Shown here in pieces: positions 25,930 to 36,032 of a DNA stretch of 52,144 nucleotides; the first letter of the stretch is position 1, and each line of letters begins with the position of its first letter. Location: the NCBI GenBank assembly GCA_009700115.1, contig WLMU01000004.1, positions 1 to 52,144 of the forward strand, written 5' to 3'. The stretch comes from Actinomycetota bacterium (GTDB lineage Bacteria > Actinomycetota > Acidimicrobiia > Acidimicrobiales > Acidimicrobilacustridaceae). The position numbers were made by a program, and so were the translations under genes. The notes under the pieces are model-generated. The model was not told the DNA's origin and made no database searches. It saw only the letters and a list, made by a program, of their open reading frames with translations.

Positions 25930-27249
25930 CTACTCCATCGTCGGAAACACCCCGGGGACGGAAGAATCCTTGTCCCCAGCCAGTTCCTCGCCCGCCAAGA
26001 TCGATGCGCGCTCGATCGCCTCGGCCTCTTCCTCTGAGACCACTTCCTCAGTAGATCGGCGCAATGAGGGCCAGGCCGCCGCTGCAGTGATGAGACAAGC
26101 AAGGCCACCGGTGATGTAGGTCGCCCTTGGGTCAATGTGCTGGCCAATCCAACCAATGACCGGACCGCCGATCGGCGTGGTTCCAATGATTGCGGTGATG
26201 TAAAGCGCCATGACGCGACCGCGGACAGAGACAGGGGAGGTGAGTTGGAGTGTCGCCGAGTTCATCGTGATGAACGCGACGCTGCCACTTCCGACAAATA
26301 ACAGAGCGATCGCCATTGTCCAGAACGTCGGCATGAATGCAGCAAGCAGCATCGTTGCCCCAAGGAACGTCGCAGCGAAACCCAGTCGCCTATGCGTCGC
26401 ACGACCAAATCTTGCGATCAGTAACCCACCAGCGACGGAGCCGATTCCCATCATTGATGACAGCACGCCGTACCCGGTTGCTTCTCGATGAAACGTGAAT
26501 TTCGCGAATAGCGGAAGCGCAATCTGATTTTCGTAGGCAAGCATGCCGATCACGACAGTCATCAACATCGGAGTACGCAAACGCGGGTCCGCCCAAACGA
26601 CTTTCACGCCTTCACGAATCTGCCCCTTCTCCCGTTTCACCGGAGTCTTCGGCACAAATTCAGACCTGCGCATTAATAGAAGCGCAATCGAGATCCCAAG
26701 GAAGCTGACCCCATTCACCAAGAACGGCACCGCGAGTCCGAAAGCAGCAATCAGGACACCAGCGACGGCTGGTCCAAAGATGCGGGCGATGTTGTTCGCA
26801 GTGCTTCCGATCCCAACTGCGCTCGTGATGTCGTCAGGCCCTACGAGTTCGTAAACAAACGAGGAACGGATCGGCATGTCGAATGCATTAACCGTACCGA
26901 AGGCCGCAGCAAGAGCGAACAAACTCCACACAGAGATCGTGTCGGTAGCCACCATCACACCTAGTGCCGTCGCGATTGTTGCTGCGAGAACTTGGGTGAT
27001 TTGCAACATGTGCCAACGGCTATGACGGTCGGCGAGTGTTCCGGCAAATGCGCCAAAGAGCAGCGTCGGAGCGAATTGTGCCGCGCTCACAAGACCGAGC
27101 ATTCCGCCGCTGCCGGTCACTTTGAGAACAAGCCAGCCCATCGCAACGGTCTGCATCCAGGTTCCGGCTTGAGACACAACTTGACCAGTGAGATACAAGC
27201 GAAAATTGCGGTGGTGCAGCGCGGAAAACCCGCCTGGTTTCGAACTCAT
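25930..27249 (-). CDS. MFS transporter (EntS/DUF894-like exporter)
   Basis: This 439-residue integral membrane protein has about twelve hydrophobic helices and the major facilitator layout: FRLYLTGQVVSQAGTWMQTVAM at the N-terminus, a loop GTLADRHSRW after helix 2, and repeats in the C-terminal half. The N-terminal SALHHRNFRLYL-like start is typical of the EntS or macrolide-exporter-like MFS group. The start overlaps the stop of a PadR-type regulator gene by 4 bp, so the regulator most likely controls this exporter. Substrate is unknown; siderophore, drug or small-molecule export are the usual options. Confidence 0.9.
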   Translation of the reverse strand: MSSKPGGFSALHHRNFRLYLTGQVVSQAGTWMQTVAMGWLVLKVTGSGGMLGLVSAAQFAPTLLFGAFAGTLADRHSRWHMLQITQVLAATIATALGVMVATDTISVWSLFALAAAFGTVNAFDMPIRSSFVYELVGPDDITSAVGIGSTANNIARIFGPAVAGVLIAAFGLAVPFLVNGVSFLGISIALLLMRRSEFVPKTPVKREKGQIREGVKVVWADPRLRTPMLMTVVIGMLAYENQIALPLFAKFTFHREATGYGVLSSMMGIGSVAGGLLIARFGRATHRRLGFAATFLGATMLLAAFMPTFWTMAIALLFVGSGSVAFITMNSATLQLTSPVSVRGRVMALYITAIIGTTPIGGPVIGWIGQHIDPRATYITGGLACLITAAAAWPSLRRSTEEVVSEEEAEAIERASILAGEELAGDKDSSVPGVFPTME

Positions 27250-27755
27250 GACGATTCCAGAGAAACGATTTCGAGGAATCGATCAATAGCGAGTAGGTGT
27301 TCGCGTCGCCACACTCCAACAAAATGCGACGCATCCACTTTCGCAGACTCATCGATCAATGGCGCGAACTTCTCTCGCTGGCGAAGAGCCAGTGGGTGCA
27401 GCGAACGTCCGGCGCGCGTGCGACAAGCGAATTTCAAAAGGAGTTCGGTCCGCACATCTTTTGGAAGCTCCACCGGCGCATCGAGCCATTCGCTCGAATT
27501 TTCCCGGCCAGCGGTTGTGACATCCAACAACGTGCGAGAACGCCCGCTCCCTGGCGCCGTTCCGATCTTGACGATCTGTCCGTCGCTCACCAACTGTTCC
27601 AACGCTCGATAGGTAAGGGGCCGACTCAGTGACCAGATCCGACCGATCTCGCCATCGGGAGCCAGCAAACCCGAGATTGCCCAACCGTGGGTAGGGCCTT
27701 CAGCCACCAACGCCAAGCACACCATTTCGGCCAGTGCTGGGTCGTTGCGGGTCAC
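27246..27755 (-). CDS. PadR-like transcriptional regulator
   Basis: The product has 169 residues. The N-terminal winged-helix domain (about residues 5-85) shows the PadR pattern: EMVCLALVAEGPTHGWAI, then LTYRALEQLVSDGQIVKIG and RTLLDVTTAGREN, followed by a helical C-terminal dimerisation domain. PadR proteins repress nearby transport or detoxification genes and respond to small ligands. The start is taken as GTG at 27755; an ATG at 27725 is also possible. It overlaps the exporter by 4 bp and is divergent from modA. The inverted repeat in the 68-bp space between them (27792-27819) could be its operator. Confidence 0.85.
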   Translation of the reverse strand: MTRNDPALAEMVCLALVAEGPTHGWAISGLLAPDGEIGRIWSLSRPLTYRALEQLVSDGQIVKIGTAPGSGRSRTLLDVTTAGRENSSEWLDAPVELPKDVRTELLLKFACRTRAGRSLHPLALRQREKFAPLIDESAKVDASHFVGVWRREHLLAIDRFLEIVSLESS

Positions 27756-27791
27756 CCGTCGATGGTACCGGCGACGTCGTCAGGAGTTGAG

Positions 27792-27819
27792 GTATGTAAT
27801 CAGGACCTGACTACCATAC
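27792..27819. promoter_or_regulatory. Inverted repeat overlapping the modA -10 region
   Basis: An imperfect palindrome with a perfect core TCAGG-A-CCTGA (27800-27810) extends outward through TA/TA-type pairs to GTATG and CATAC arms (one bulge, one mismatch). On the plus strand it covers TACCAT at 27812-27817, a -10-like hexamer ending 6 nt before the modA ATG, with TTGAGG near 27787-27792 as a possible -35. Binding here would block modA transcription. The protein could be the divergent PadR regulator or a molybdate regulator. Confidence 0.55.
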
Positions 27820-27823
27820 GGGA

Positions 27824-28630
27824 ATGGCGTTTCAAGTCCCAAAACTTCACCCGAACGCCCTCGTCGCCATCTCGTTTTTGATGTTGCTCGTGTTCGCTCC
27901 GGCCTGCGGCTCATCCTCAACGACCTCCTCCACCGCTGGATCTACAGACTCGCTGTCTGGGTCTCTCACGGTGTCGGCCGCATCCTCGCTGCAAGGTGCC
28001 TTCACCGATATCAAGGCTGCCTTCCGAAAGTTGCATCCTGACGTGAATGTCACCATCAACTTCGCAGCGTCATCAACGCTCGCACAGCAGATCATTGCCG
28101 GAGCCCCTGTTGATGTCTTCGCCGCCGCCGATGAAGCCACCATGAACAAGGTCACCGATGCCAAGTTGCTCAGCGGTACGCCAACTCTTTTCGCGGCGAA
28201 CTCACTCGAGATCATCGTGCGAAAAGGCAACCCGTCGAAGATCGCATCGCTTTCTGATCTCTCGAAGTCCGGGCTCATCTATGTCACCTGTGCGCCTGAG
28301 GTACCCATTGGGAAATACAGCGCTCAAGTTCTTCAAAAAGCCGGGGTAACGATCACACCGGCGAGCTTTGAGCCAGATGTGAAAGGCATCGTTGCAAAGG
28401 TCTCGGCTGGTGAAGCTGACGCAGGAATCGTGTACTCCACTGACATACGCGCAACAAAGCGTGCAGCCGACGGCGTTGCAATCCCGGCGAACCTTAATGT
28501 CATCGCTAAGTACCCGATCGCGGCGATTTTTAAATCAGGTAACAACACCGCTGCTGAAGCTTGGATCGCATTCGTGACAGGTACTGCCGGACAAAGCATT
28601 CTCAAAAGCTACGGATTTACATCGCCGTGA
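27824..28630 (+). CDS. modA: Molybdate ABC transporter substrate-binding lipoprotein
   Basis: The product has 268 residues. A signal peptide ends in the lipobox FAPAC (Cys at about residue 28), so it should be a lipid-anchored binding protein outside the membrane. The mature protein has the ModA pattern: LTVSAASSLQGAFTDIKAAF, FAASSTLAQQI, GAPVDVFAAADEATM, and the C-terminal EADAGIVYSTDI segment. It captures molybdate (or tungstate) and delivers it to ModBC. Its TGA overlaps the GTG of modB by 4 bp (GTGA). The ATG has no strong ribosome-binding site, and a -10-like hexamer sits just upstream, so the message may be leaderless. Confidence 0.95.
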   Translation: MAFQVPKLHPNALVAISFLMLLVFAPACGSSSTTSSTAGSTDSLSGSLTVSAASSLQGAFTDIKAAFRKLHPDVNVTINFAASSTLAQQIIAGAPVDVFAAADEATMNKVTDAKLLSGTPTLFAANSLEIIVRKGNPSKIASLSDLSKSGLIYVTCAPEVPIGKYSAQVLQKAGVTITPASFEPDVKGIVAKVSAGEADAGIVYSTDIRATKRAADGVAIPANLNVIAKYPIAAIFKSGNNTAAEAWIAFVTGTAGQSILKSYGFTSP

Positions 28631-29466
28631 CACGTTTACGCATAGGACGCAACCGTTCCGCAGGTCTGCAGCGCCCACCAGCTGCGATTCTTGCAATCGC
28701 TGCAATCGCGATCGCGTTCTTCGCGCTTCCATTCATTGGATTGTTGTGGCGTGTTCCGTGGGGTGATGCTTGGTCGCTACTAACGACGCCATCGTCACTC
28801 ACTGCATTGCGCCTTTCAATCGAAACCTCGTTATGGGCGACTGCATTGTCAATCGTGTTCGGTGTTCCACTCGCATGGGTCCTTGCTCGCTATGGATTCC
28901 CTGGTCGACGCATCGTGCGCGCGCTATGTCTGCTCTCTCTCGTGCTTCCACCGGTCGTCGGTGGCGTCGCCTTATTTGCTGCCTACGGCCGGCGCGGGCT
29001 TCTCGGCGACTCACTCTTCGATTGGTTCGGGATGCGCCTTCCGTTCAGTACTGCAGGCGTTGTTCTCGCTCAAACCTTTATTGCAATGCCTTTCTTGGTC
29101 CTCACGGTTGAGGCTGCACTGCGAGGCCTTGACCGCCGCACTGAAGACGCCGCTCGAACACTCGGGGCTTCGCGCTGGTACGCGTTTCGCCGTGTGACAC
29201 TTCCCGCAATTCGCCCGGCGCTTATCGCTGGCGCAGTGATGGCTTGGGCTCGTGCGCTTGGAGAATTCGGCGCCACCATCACGTTCGCTGGCAACTTCCC
29301 GGGTCGAACCCAAACCATGCCGCTCTCGGTCTATCTCGCTCTCGAATCAAACCCCGGCCAAGCGCTCGTCTTGAGCGTGGTGATGATCGCTATTTCCTTC
29401 GGGGTGCTTTTGAGTCTTCGCGATCAATGGCTCGGCGGTTCAAGTACAAGTGGTGGCTCACGATGA
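28627..29466 (+). CDS. modB: Molybdate ABC transporter permease
   Basis: The product has 279 residues and five or six membrane helices. The BPD-type EAA loop reads EAALRGLDRRTEDAARTLGASRWYAFRRVTLPAIRPALI, the contact site with the ATPase, and the C-terminal ALGEFGATITFAGNFPGRTQTMPL stretch is diagnostic of ModB. The GTG at 28627 overlaps the modA stop and the gene overlaps modC by 4 bp (ATGA at 29463), making a tightly coupled modABC operon. A longer frame opens upstream, inside modA, and is rejected. Confidence 0.96.
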   Translation: MTRLRIGRNRSAGLQRPPAAILAIAAIAIAFFALPFIGLLWRVPWGDAWSLLTTPSSLTALRLSIETSLWATALSIVFGVPLAWVLARYGFPGRRIVRALCLLSLVLPPVVGGVALFAAYGRRGLLGDSLFDWFGMRLPFSTAGVVLAQTFIAMPFLVLTVEAALRGLDRRTEDAARTLGASRWYAFRRVTLPAIRPALIAGAVMAWARALGEFGATITFAGNFPGRTQTMPLSVYLALESNPGQALVLSVVMIAISFGVLLSLRDQWLGGSSTSGGSR

Positions 29467-30527
29467 GCATCAATGCCCAATTCGATATTCAACTTCCCGA
29501 GTTTCATCTCGCCATTGAGTTGGCCCTCGCCGAGGGAGAAGTGCTCGCTGTCCTCGGTCCAAACGGGTCCGGCAAATCAACGCTGTTACGCGCGCTCTGT
29601 GGGCTCCAACCTGTCGATAACGGCAAGATTCTGCTCAACAACATCGTTGTCGATGACGCCGAACTAGCAACATTTGTTTTGCCCGAACAACGCCACATTG
29701 GTGTGATGTTTCAAAACAGCACACTGTTCGAGAACCTTTCCGTCCTGGAAAACGTTGCATTCGGACTTCGTGCTCGTGGAACCAAACGAGTAGTTGCTCG
29801 TGCAAACGCAACCGAGTGGCTTGAACGCTTTTCACTTGAGCAATTTGCGCAACGACGTCCGGCGAGTCTTTCTGGTGGTCAAGCCCAGCGCGTTGCGCTT
29901 GCTCGCGCGCTCGCAACGAATCCGGATGTCCTACTTCTCGACGAACCAACGTCAGCACTAGATGTTCGTGCCAAAGCCGAAATCCGACGCGACCTACTTC
30001 GTCTTCGCCAACAACGACCCGTGACAACGCTGATCGTCACCCACGATCCACTTGATGCCTTCGCGCTCGCCGACCGTGTCATCGTCCTTGAAGAAGGCCG
30101 CATCGTTCAAAGCGGCCCCCTCGACGAAGTGGCAAGCCATCCCCGGTCTCGCCATATCGCCGACATGGTCGGACTCTCCCTTGTTCGCGGCGAGGTTCGC
30201 GACGGTGCTCTCACCACGGCATCCGGAGCACGACTCGTCGTGCCGGCCGACTCCCCGTCAGGCCCATCGGTCGCTTCCATTCGCCCAGCAGCGGTCAGCC
30301 TTCATCGGGCCGAGCCCGAGGGAAGCGCCCGCAACGCGTGGAAGATGACAATCAGTGACCTCGACCGGCATCCGGAGCGTGTCCGCGCTCGGCTGAATGG
30401 TCCGATTCCACTGTTGGCCGAACTCACGCCTACTGGAGCCGAAGCCCTCGCCCTCAATGTTGGCGACGACATTTGGGCATCGGTCAAGGCCAGCGAAGTC
30501 ACCGTGACTCCAGATCTGGGTTCCTGA
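29463..30527 (+). CDS. modC: Molybdate ABC transporter ATP-binding protein
   Basis: The product has 354 residues. The N-terminal ABC domain (about residues 1-230) carries Walker A GPNGSGKST, the signature LSGGQAQR, Walker B VLLLDEPTSALD and a switch His in VTHD. The C-terminal part (about 290-352) is a molybdate-binding TOBE-like domain, typical of ModC. It drives import of molybdate through ModB. It is the last gene of the modABC operon, and no molybdenum-cofactor biosynthesis genes lie nearby in the window. Confidence 0.95.
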   Translation: MSINAQFDIQLPEFHLAIELALAEGEVLAVLGPNGSGKSTLLRALCGLQPVDNGKILLNNIVVDDAELATFVLPEQRHIGVMFQNSTLFENLSVLENVAFGLRARGTKRVVARANATEWLERFSLEQFAQRRPASLSGGQAQRVALARALATNPDVLLLDEPTSALDVRAKAEIRRDLLRLRQQRPVTTLIVTHDPLDAFALADRVIVLEEGRIVQSGPLDEVASHPRSRHIADMVGLSLVRGEVRDGALTTASGARLVVPADSPSGPSVASIRPAAVSLHRAEPEGSARNAWKMTISDLDRHPERVRARLNGPIPLLAELTPTGAEALALNVGDDIWASVKASEVTVTPDLGS

Positions 30528-30833
30528 CCAACTGCACCTCACCAATTGCCCCATCGGTCGATCCACCCGATAGAGTGGTCTCACCGATCTGGGTGGCGAA
30601 GAAGTGTTCGCAGTCCGGTTGGGCGGATGAAGATGACGGTGGTTGAAGCAGGCCAACGGAATTCTTTATCGCTCTGGGCTTCCCCATTACGCCTAGGGCA
30701 GCAGGACACGTAGCAGCCGGTTTCCTCCTGGGTGAGGGGCGGAATGTTGCGGAGCATGACCGGTGCCGACTGGGGATCAGGCGCCACGAGCGGACGCACA
30801 GGTTGCGTTTGCACGAAACCACCAAGGACGTTT
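30528..30833. other. 306-bp region without a confident gene
   Basis: This is the only long gap in the window, between the modC stop and the SNF2 helicase start. A minus-strand frame from a GTG at 30814 to a stop at 30581 (77 codons, with a CYVSCCPRR segment) is open and has a plausible codon pattern, but no recognisable domain, no clear ribosome-binding site, and its start would leave only 19 bp to the divergent helicase start. No tRNA, known riboswitch core or repeat was found. It could hold a small unrecognised gene, a structured leader or ordinary spacer. Confidence 0.35.
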
Positions 30834-33800
30834 GTGCCTCAAGACGACGAGATCGATCAGATCGATACAACTGAGCCGGCTGCGGCAAGTTCCAACGCGC
30901 CCTCCATCGACGTTCACGGCGCGCGTTTCGAGACACTCGTCGAAGCTGCGGCATGGGGCGAAGCCTCTGCCGAAGATCTTGCGATTCTCGAGGCTCACAA
31001 CACCGCGTGGCAACGCGTCCTTGTCGAACGATTGAACGACACCGACGAAGCTCTCGACCGGTTGCGTTTACGCCGATCACCTGACGATCAACAAGTCATC
31101 GCCGACCTCGAGAACGAACAACGCAAACTCGAACTCGCCCTCGACCGTCTTTTGGGAATCGAACCTGAAATCGGTGAACTCACTCTTGGCGTCAATGCGC
31201 TGCAACTTTCTTGGGTAACCGGACGCCTCGTGGCATGGCTCGGTGGTCCCGATGCACCGCCAACCACAGTCGAACAACTTCGTACGTTCCTTGCGGCAAC
31301 CGATGCTCCCGAAATGTGGGGCGGCCGTTCTCCCGTCACTCTTCCGAGTGGCGAAAAGACCGTTGCGCTTGAAGCCAACACCAGCGATGTTCTCGGCTGG
31401 CTACTCGCACTTTCCGCAGACCCACCCGAAGAGGAGATCGGTCCCTCCGCTCGATGGATGTCGATCGTTGCCGCATGGGCGGTGTCTCTCGCTGCACGAG
31501 GCGCGATGATTCCGACTTTGCGCCGCTCACGCACCGGTCGACGTAACCAAAATCGAAGTGCGTTCGGCGTCACATGGCAACCGGCACTTATCGATTCCGA
31601 ACGACTTCGCGTCATCGGCGATGCAATGCCCGGAGCAGTCGCAGCGCTTTCACCTTCGGTCGACGGGGCCACAATGACTCGCTCTGTCTTGGCGGAAGTT
31701 GTCGATGTCATTTGCTTCGACGCAGCACGTCGCGTCGAAGTTGCGGCTGCTCCCGATGATCCCAAAACAATCGCTGCCGCTGCCGAGTCATTCCTTGCTC
31801 GTCTCGACGGAACTGCATTCGAGGTTCCTGCCGGTATCGCCGGAGAACTCACTAACTCGATTGAACGCTGGGCAACGCCAGTTCTCTCGCGCAACTATCG
31901 ACCGCTCATCGTTCAGCTTGATCCACCAGATTCTGGCGACGCCTGGCATCTCGCAGTTTTTGCACCCGGCAAGGGCGAACAGCTCACCCCCGTTGAAGTC
32001 GCGCTCGTGAATGCCGGCAACCAACGACGCGAACTCGAAGGAAATCTTGTTCGCCTTGAACGTCTCTATCCGCCGCTTATGCGTCCAGGCAGTATGCGGC
32101 GCGGCGAAGTCGTGCTCAGTCAAGAAGAAGCCTGGGAATTGATGTCCAAGGTCGGACTGGTTCTTGCCGATGCCGGTTTCGAGATGCGTGTGCCGGCGCT
32201 CTCACGCCGCAAGGCCACTCCATCGCTGCGCATCTTCGCTGAATCGAACGGGGAAACCTCGGTCGGTGCGCACCAACTCGCGAACGTCAGTTGGACCGCA
32301 GTCTTTGACGACATCGAACTCACCGCAGCCGATATTGCGCGTTTGGCGAAAGAAGCACGCCCGTTAGTTCGCGCCAACGGACGATGGGTTGCACTAGATC
32401 ATGCCGATCTTGCTGCTGCAGCAGAAGCACTCGCCGAGCGGGCAAAGAAGCCACAGATGACTGGCGCGGAAATGCTGCGTCAGGCTCTCGGCCTCGATGG
32501 TTCACCGTTGGCCGGTGGCGTCTCCATCGATGGTTCAGGCTGGGCTGCCGACCTCATGGCCAAGGCATCGACCGCCTCACTGGCCCCGGCATCGAATCCC
32601 GACGGATTCAAGGGAGAACTACGCAGCTATCAGGCCGACGCATTGGCATGGCTGAAATTCCTCGACACCACCAGCCTCGGTGGATGTCTTGCCCTCGACA
32701 TGGGCCTCGGAAAGACACCGACAATTCTCGCCCATCTCGTCGACAGCATCAGTGACGCGCCTTCGCTTGTCATTGCGCCCCCCGCCGTTGTCGGCAACTG
32801 GGCTGCCGAAGCACGTCGCTTCACTCCTGAACTTTCGGTGGTCGTTCACCATGGCGTTGGGCGTGCCGATCACAAAGAAATCGCCGAAGAAGTTGCTCGT
32901 GCTGATGTCGTCATCACCACGTACGGAACAGCAGTGCGCGATATCGAAGCACTCGAGAAAATCACATGGGGCCGAATCATCCTTGATGAAGCACAGGCCA
33001 TCAAGAACCCGGCAAACGAAACTGCTCAGCAACTTCGCCGCCTGAATGCATCATCGCGACTCGCGCTCACCGGCACTCCGATTGAAAACGGATTGGGCGA
33101 TCTTTGGGCGATTCTCGATTTCACCAATCCCGGCCTCGTCGGACCTCGGCCTCAATTCATTGCGCAACTTTCGGCCACCGGCGCTACCGGTCGAGATCAA
33201 GGCGAACGTGCACTTCGCGCACTTAACGGCATCCTCGTCTTCCGTCGCACAAAGTCCGAACCCGCGATCGCCGCCGAACTCCCCGACCGCATCGACGAAC
33301 TCGATCATTGCTCGATGACGCCCGAACAGATCGGCTTGTATCAAGCAGTGCTTGACAGTCTCGTTACCGGAGCGGCGCTCGAATCAGGTGCCGACAATCG
33401 CAACGGCCGCATTCTGGCTGCCATCACTGCGCTCAAACAGATCTGTAACCATCCCGTTGCCTACCGCCACGACGATGGTCCACTCGACGGTCGGTCAGGG
33501 AAACTCGCGCGCCTCGAGGAAATCATCGAACAGGTTTACGCCGCTGGCGAGCGCGCACTCGTGTTCACGCACTTTGCCGAGTGGGGCCAGAAACTCGCCG
33601 AACATCTCTCCACGCGTTTCGACAATCCCGTCGGTTGCTACCACGGCGGACAATCACGAGGCGCTCGCGATCAACTTGTTGCCGACTTCCAGGCGCTCGA
33701 AGGCCCTGGCACTCTCGTACTTTCACTGAAGGCAGGCGGCACCGGCCTCAACCTCACCAATGCCAATCACGTCATCTTGTATGACCGCTGGTGGAATCCT

Positions 33801-34061
33801 GCGGTAGAAGATCAGGCACGTGATCGAGCCTGGCGAATTGGGCAGGACAAAACGGTGATTGCCCATCGTCTCGTGTGTCCCGGCACTGTCGATGAGCGAG
33901 TCGAGGAAGTCGTGGCCGGCAAGCGCCACATCGCCGATCTCGTTCTTCCTAAATCCAGTTCGCTCGGCGATCTCGATTCCAACCAGTTGCAAACCGCGCT
34001 TGGCTTGCGGACCGATGAGCTTCTGTCCGATACCGATGACCTTGAAGGGAGCCTCACATGA
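30834..34061 (+). CDS. SNF2-family DEAD/DEAH-box helicase
   Basis: This 1075-residue protein has a long N-terminal region (about 1-590), including a part resembling the SNF2-associated domain of bacterial enzymes, and then a SWI2/SNF2 ATPase. The ATPase shows LRSYQADALAWLKFL, Walker A LDMGLGKT near residue 622, LDEAQAIKNP, LTGTPIENGLGDLWAILDF, then the helicase C domain with LVFTHFAEWGQKLAEHL, GGTGLNLTNANHVILYD and DQARDRAWRIGQ. Such enzymes translocate on double-stranded DNA and remodel nucleoprotein; the bacterial role is unclear, probably repair or replication-fork handling. The GTG at 30834 has AAGGA 5 nt upstream, better than earlier in-frame ATGs at 30732-30756. It overlaps the next gene by 4 bp. 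Confidence 0.94.
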   Translation: MPQDDEIDQIDTTEPAAASSNAPSIDVHGARFETLVEAAAWGEASAEDLAILEAHNTAWQRVLVERLNDTDEALDRLRLRRSPDDQQVIADLENEQRKLELALDRLLGIEPEIGELTLGVNALQLSWVTGRLVAWLGGPDAPPTTVEQLRTFLAATDAPEMWGGRSPVTLPSGEKTVALEANTSDVLGWLLALSADPPEEEIGPSARWMSIVAAWAVSLAARGAMIPTLRRSRTGRRNQNRSAFGVTWQPALIDSERLRVIGDAMPGAVAALSPSVDGATMTRSVLAEVVDVICFDAARRVEVAAAPDDPKTIAAAAESFLARLDGTAFEVPAGIAGELTNSIERWATPVLSRNYRPLIVQLDPPDSGDAWHLAVFAPGKGEQLTPVEVALVNAGNQRRELEGNLVRLERLYPPLMRPGSMRRGEVVLSQEEAWELMSKVGLVLADAGFEMRVPALSRRKATPSLRIFAESNGETSVGAHQLANVSWTAVFDDIELTAADIARLAKEARPLVRANGRWVALDHADLAAAAEALAERAKKPQMTGAEMLRQALGLDGSPLAGGVSIDGSGWAADLMAKASTASLAPASNPDGFKGELRSYQADALAWLKFLDTTSLGGCLALDMGLGKTPTILAHLVDSISDAPSLVIAPPAVVGNWAAEARRFTPELSVVVHHGVGRADHKEIAEEVARADVVITTYGTAVRDIEALEKITWGRIILDEAQAIKNPANETAQQLRRLNASSRLALTGTPIENGLGDLWAILDFTNPGLVGPRPQFIAQLSATGATGRDQGERALRALNGILVFRRTKSEPAIAAELPDRIDELDHCSMTPEQIGLYQAVLDSLVTGAALESGADNRNGRILAAITALKQICNHPVAYRHDDGPLDGRSGKLARLEEIIEQVYAAGERALVFTHFAEWGQKLAEHLSTRFDNPVGCYHGGQSRGARDQLVADFQALEGPGTLVLSLKAGGTGLNLTNANHVILYDRWWNPAVEDQARDRAWRIGQDKTVIAHRLVCPGTVDERVEEVVAGKRHIADLVLPKSSSLGDLDSNQLQTALGLRTDELLSDTDDLEGSLT

Positions 34062-34348
34062 GCCGATCACGCCGCCGTCCGGCAACCGGGGTGCAGAAGA
34101 AACAGACTGCCGATCGCCTTGCCGCCCAAAAGTTCTGGGGGGAACCATTCCCCGACGATCCCGCTTTGGTGCGAATGTCCACTGATCCCTCGGGGATGGT
34201 GCTCTCGCTCGGCGACCCCCCACTCCGAACGATCGAACCCACAGCGCAGCAAACCTTCGTTCTCGTGTACCACCGAGCAGCGCAGATGGCGATGCTCGCA
34301 GCCACTGCTGCTGGCCTCGACGCCGACCCCTTAGGCGAAGCGTTCTAG
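34058..34348 (+). CDS. Small protein coupled to the SNF2 helicase
   Basis: The product has 96 residues. A basic N-terminus (SRSRRRPATGVQKK) is followed by a segment KFWGEPFPDDPALVRMSTDPSGMVLSLGDPP and a helical C-terminus rich in alanine. No family is recognised. The ATG overlaps the helicase stop by 4 bp (ATGA), so it is made with the helicase and may be its partner or simply share its transcript. The next gene, guaB1, starts 21 bp after its stop. Confidence 0.72.
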   Translation: MSRSRRRPATGVQKKQTADRLAAQKFWGEPFPDDPALVRMSTDPSGMVLSLGDPPLRTIEPTAQQTFVLVYHRAAQMAMLAATAAGLDADPLGEAF

Positions 34349-35809
<1,461 letters not shown>

Positions 35810-35861
35810 CTCGCAAACCCTTTGTGACAAGGGTCATTGTGACTGCTGACCGGCAAAATCA

Positions 35862-35892
35862 CTTGGGCTTATCGGAGCGCGTCCCGTAACAT
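35862..35892 (+). promoter_or_regulatory. Predicted promoter of the 6C RNA
   Basis: TTGGGC (35863-35868), an 18-nt spacer and TAACAT (35887-35892) place transcription start at about 35899, immediately before the first conserved hairpin of the small RNA. The match to a housekeeping sigma factor promoter is moderate. Confidence 0.5.
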
Positions 35893-35898
35893 TTGGCT

Positions 35899-36010
35899 AT
35901 CGGCTCTGGGAATCCCCCCTCCCATTGAGCCGGTTGGCCGAATCAGAACTTAGGTTCTGCCGGCCTTGCGACACCCCCGCCATCCCCCCGGCTGGGGGTG
36001 TTTGCGTTTT
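35899..36010 (+). ncRNA. 6C small RNA
   Basis: The RNA is defined by two stem-loops with six cytosines in the loop, the hallmark of the actinobacterial 6C RNA class. Hairpin 1: CGGCTC/GAGCCG (35901-35906, 35927-35932) and TGGGA/TCCCA enclose a loop ATCCCCCC (35912-35919). Hairpin 2: GGCCG/CGGCC and CAGAAC/GTTCTG enclose TTAG (35936-35965). Hairpin 3 is ACACCCCCGCC paired with GGC and GGGGGTGT (35971-36001), with the loop again ATCCCCCC, followed by a T-rich stretch (TTTGCGTTTT), so it also works as terminator. In mycobacteria 6C RNA (B11) binds G-rich mRNA sites with its C-rich loops. The start is estimated from the promoter. Confidence 0.85.
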
Positions 36011-36032
36011 GCGACAAAGCGACAGAACTGAA

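Noticed and set aside
27756-27823. Moco or molybdate riboswitch before modA
   Set aside because: The space is only 68 bp and holds an operator-like inverted repeat over a -10 box; there is no room for the multi-helix Moco RNA fold.
30640-30760. Cobalamin-riboswitch-like sequence
   Set aside because: A GCCGG and GGGGAAGCC stretch looked suggestive, but the conserved B12 box is absent and the flanking gene has no vitamin B12 link.
30581-30814. Possible small minus-strand protein with a CYVSCCPRR segment in the gap before the helicase
   Set aside because: Codon use is plausible, but there is no ribosome-binding site, no family, and almost no space for a promoter; kept only as a note on the gap.
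30499-31080. Minus-strand 193-codon frame across the modC end, the gap and the helicase start
   Set aside because: Most of it is antisense to confident genes; only the part over the gap is uncertain, and it has no domain.
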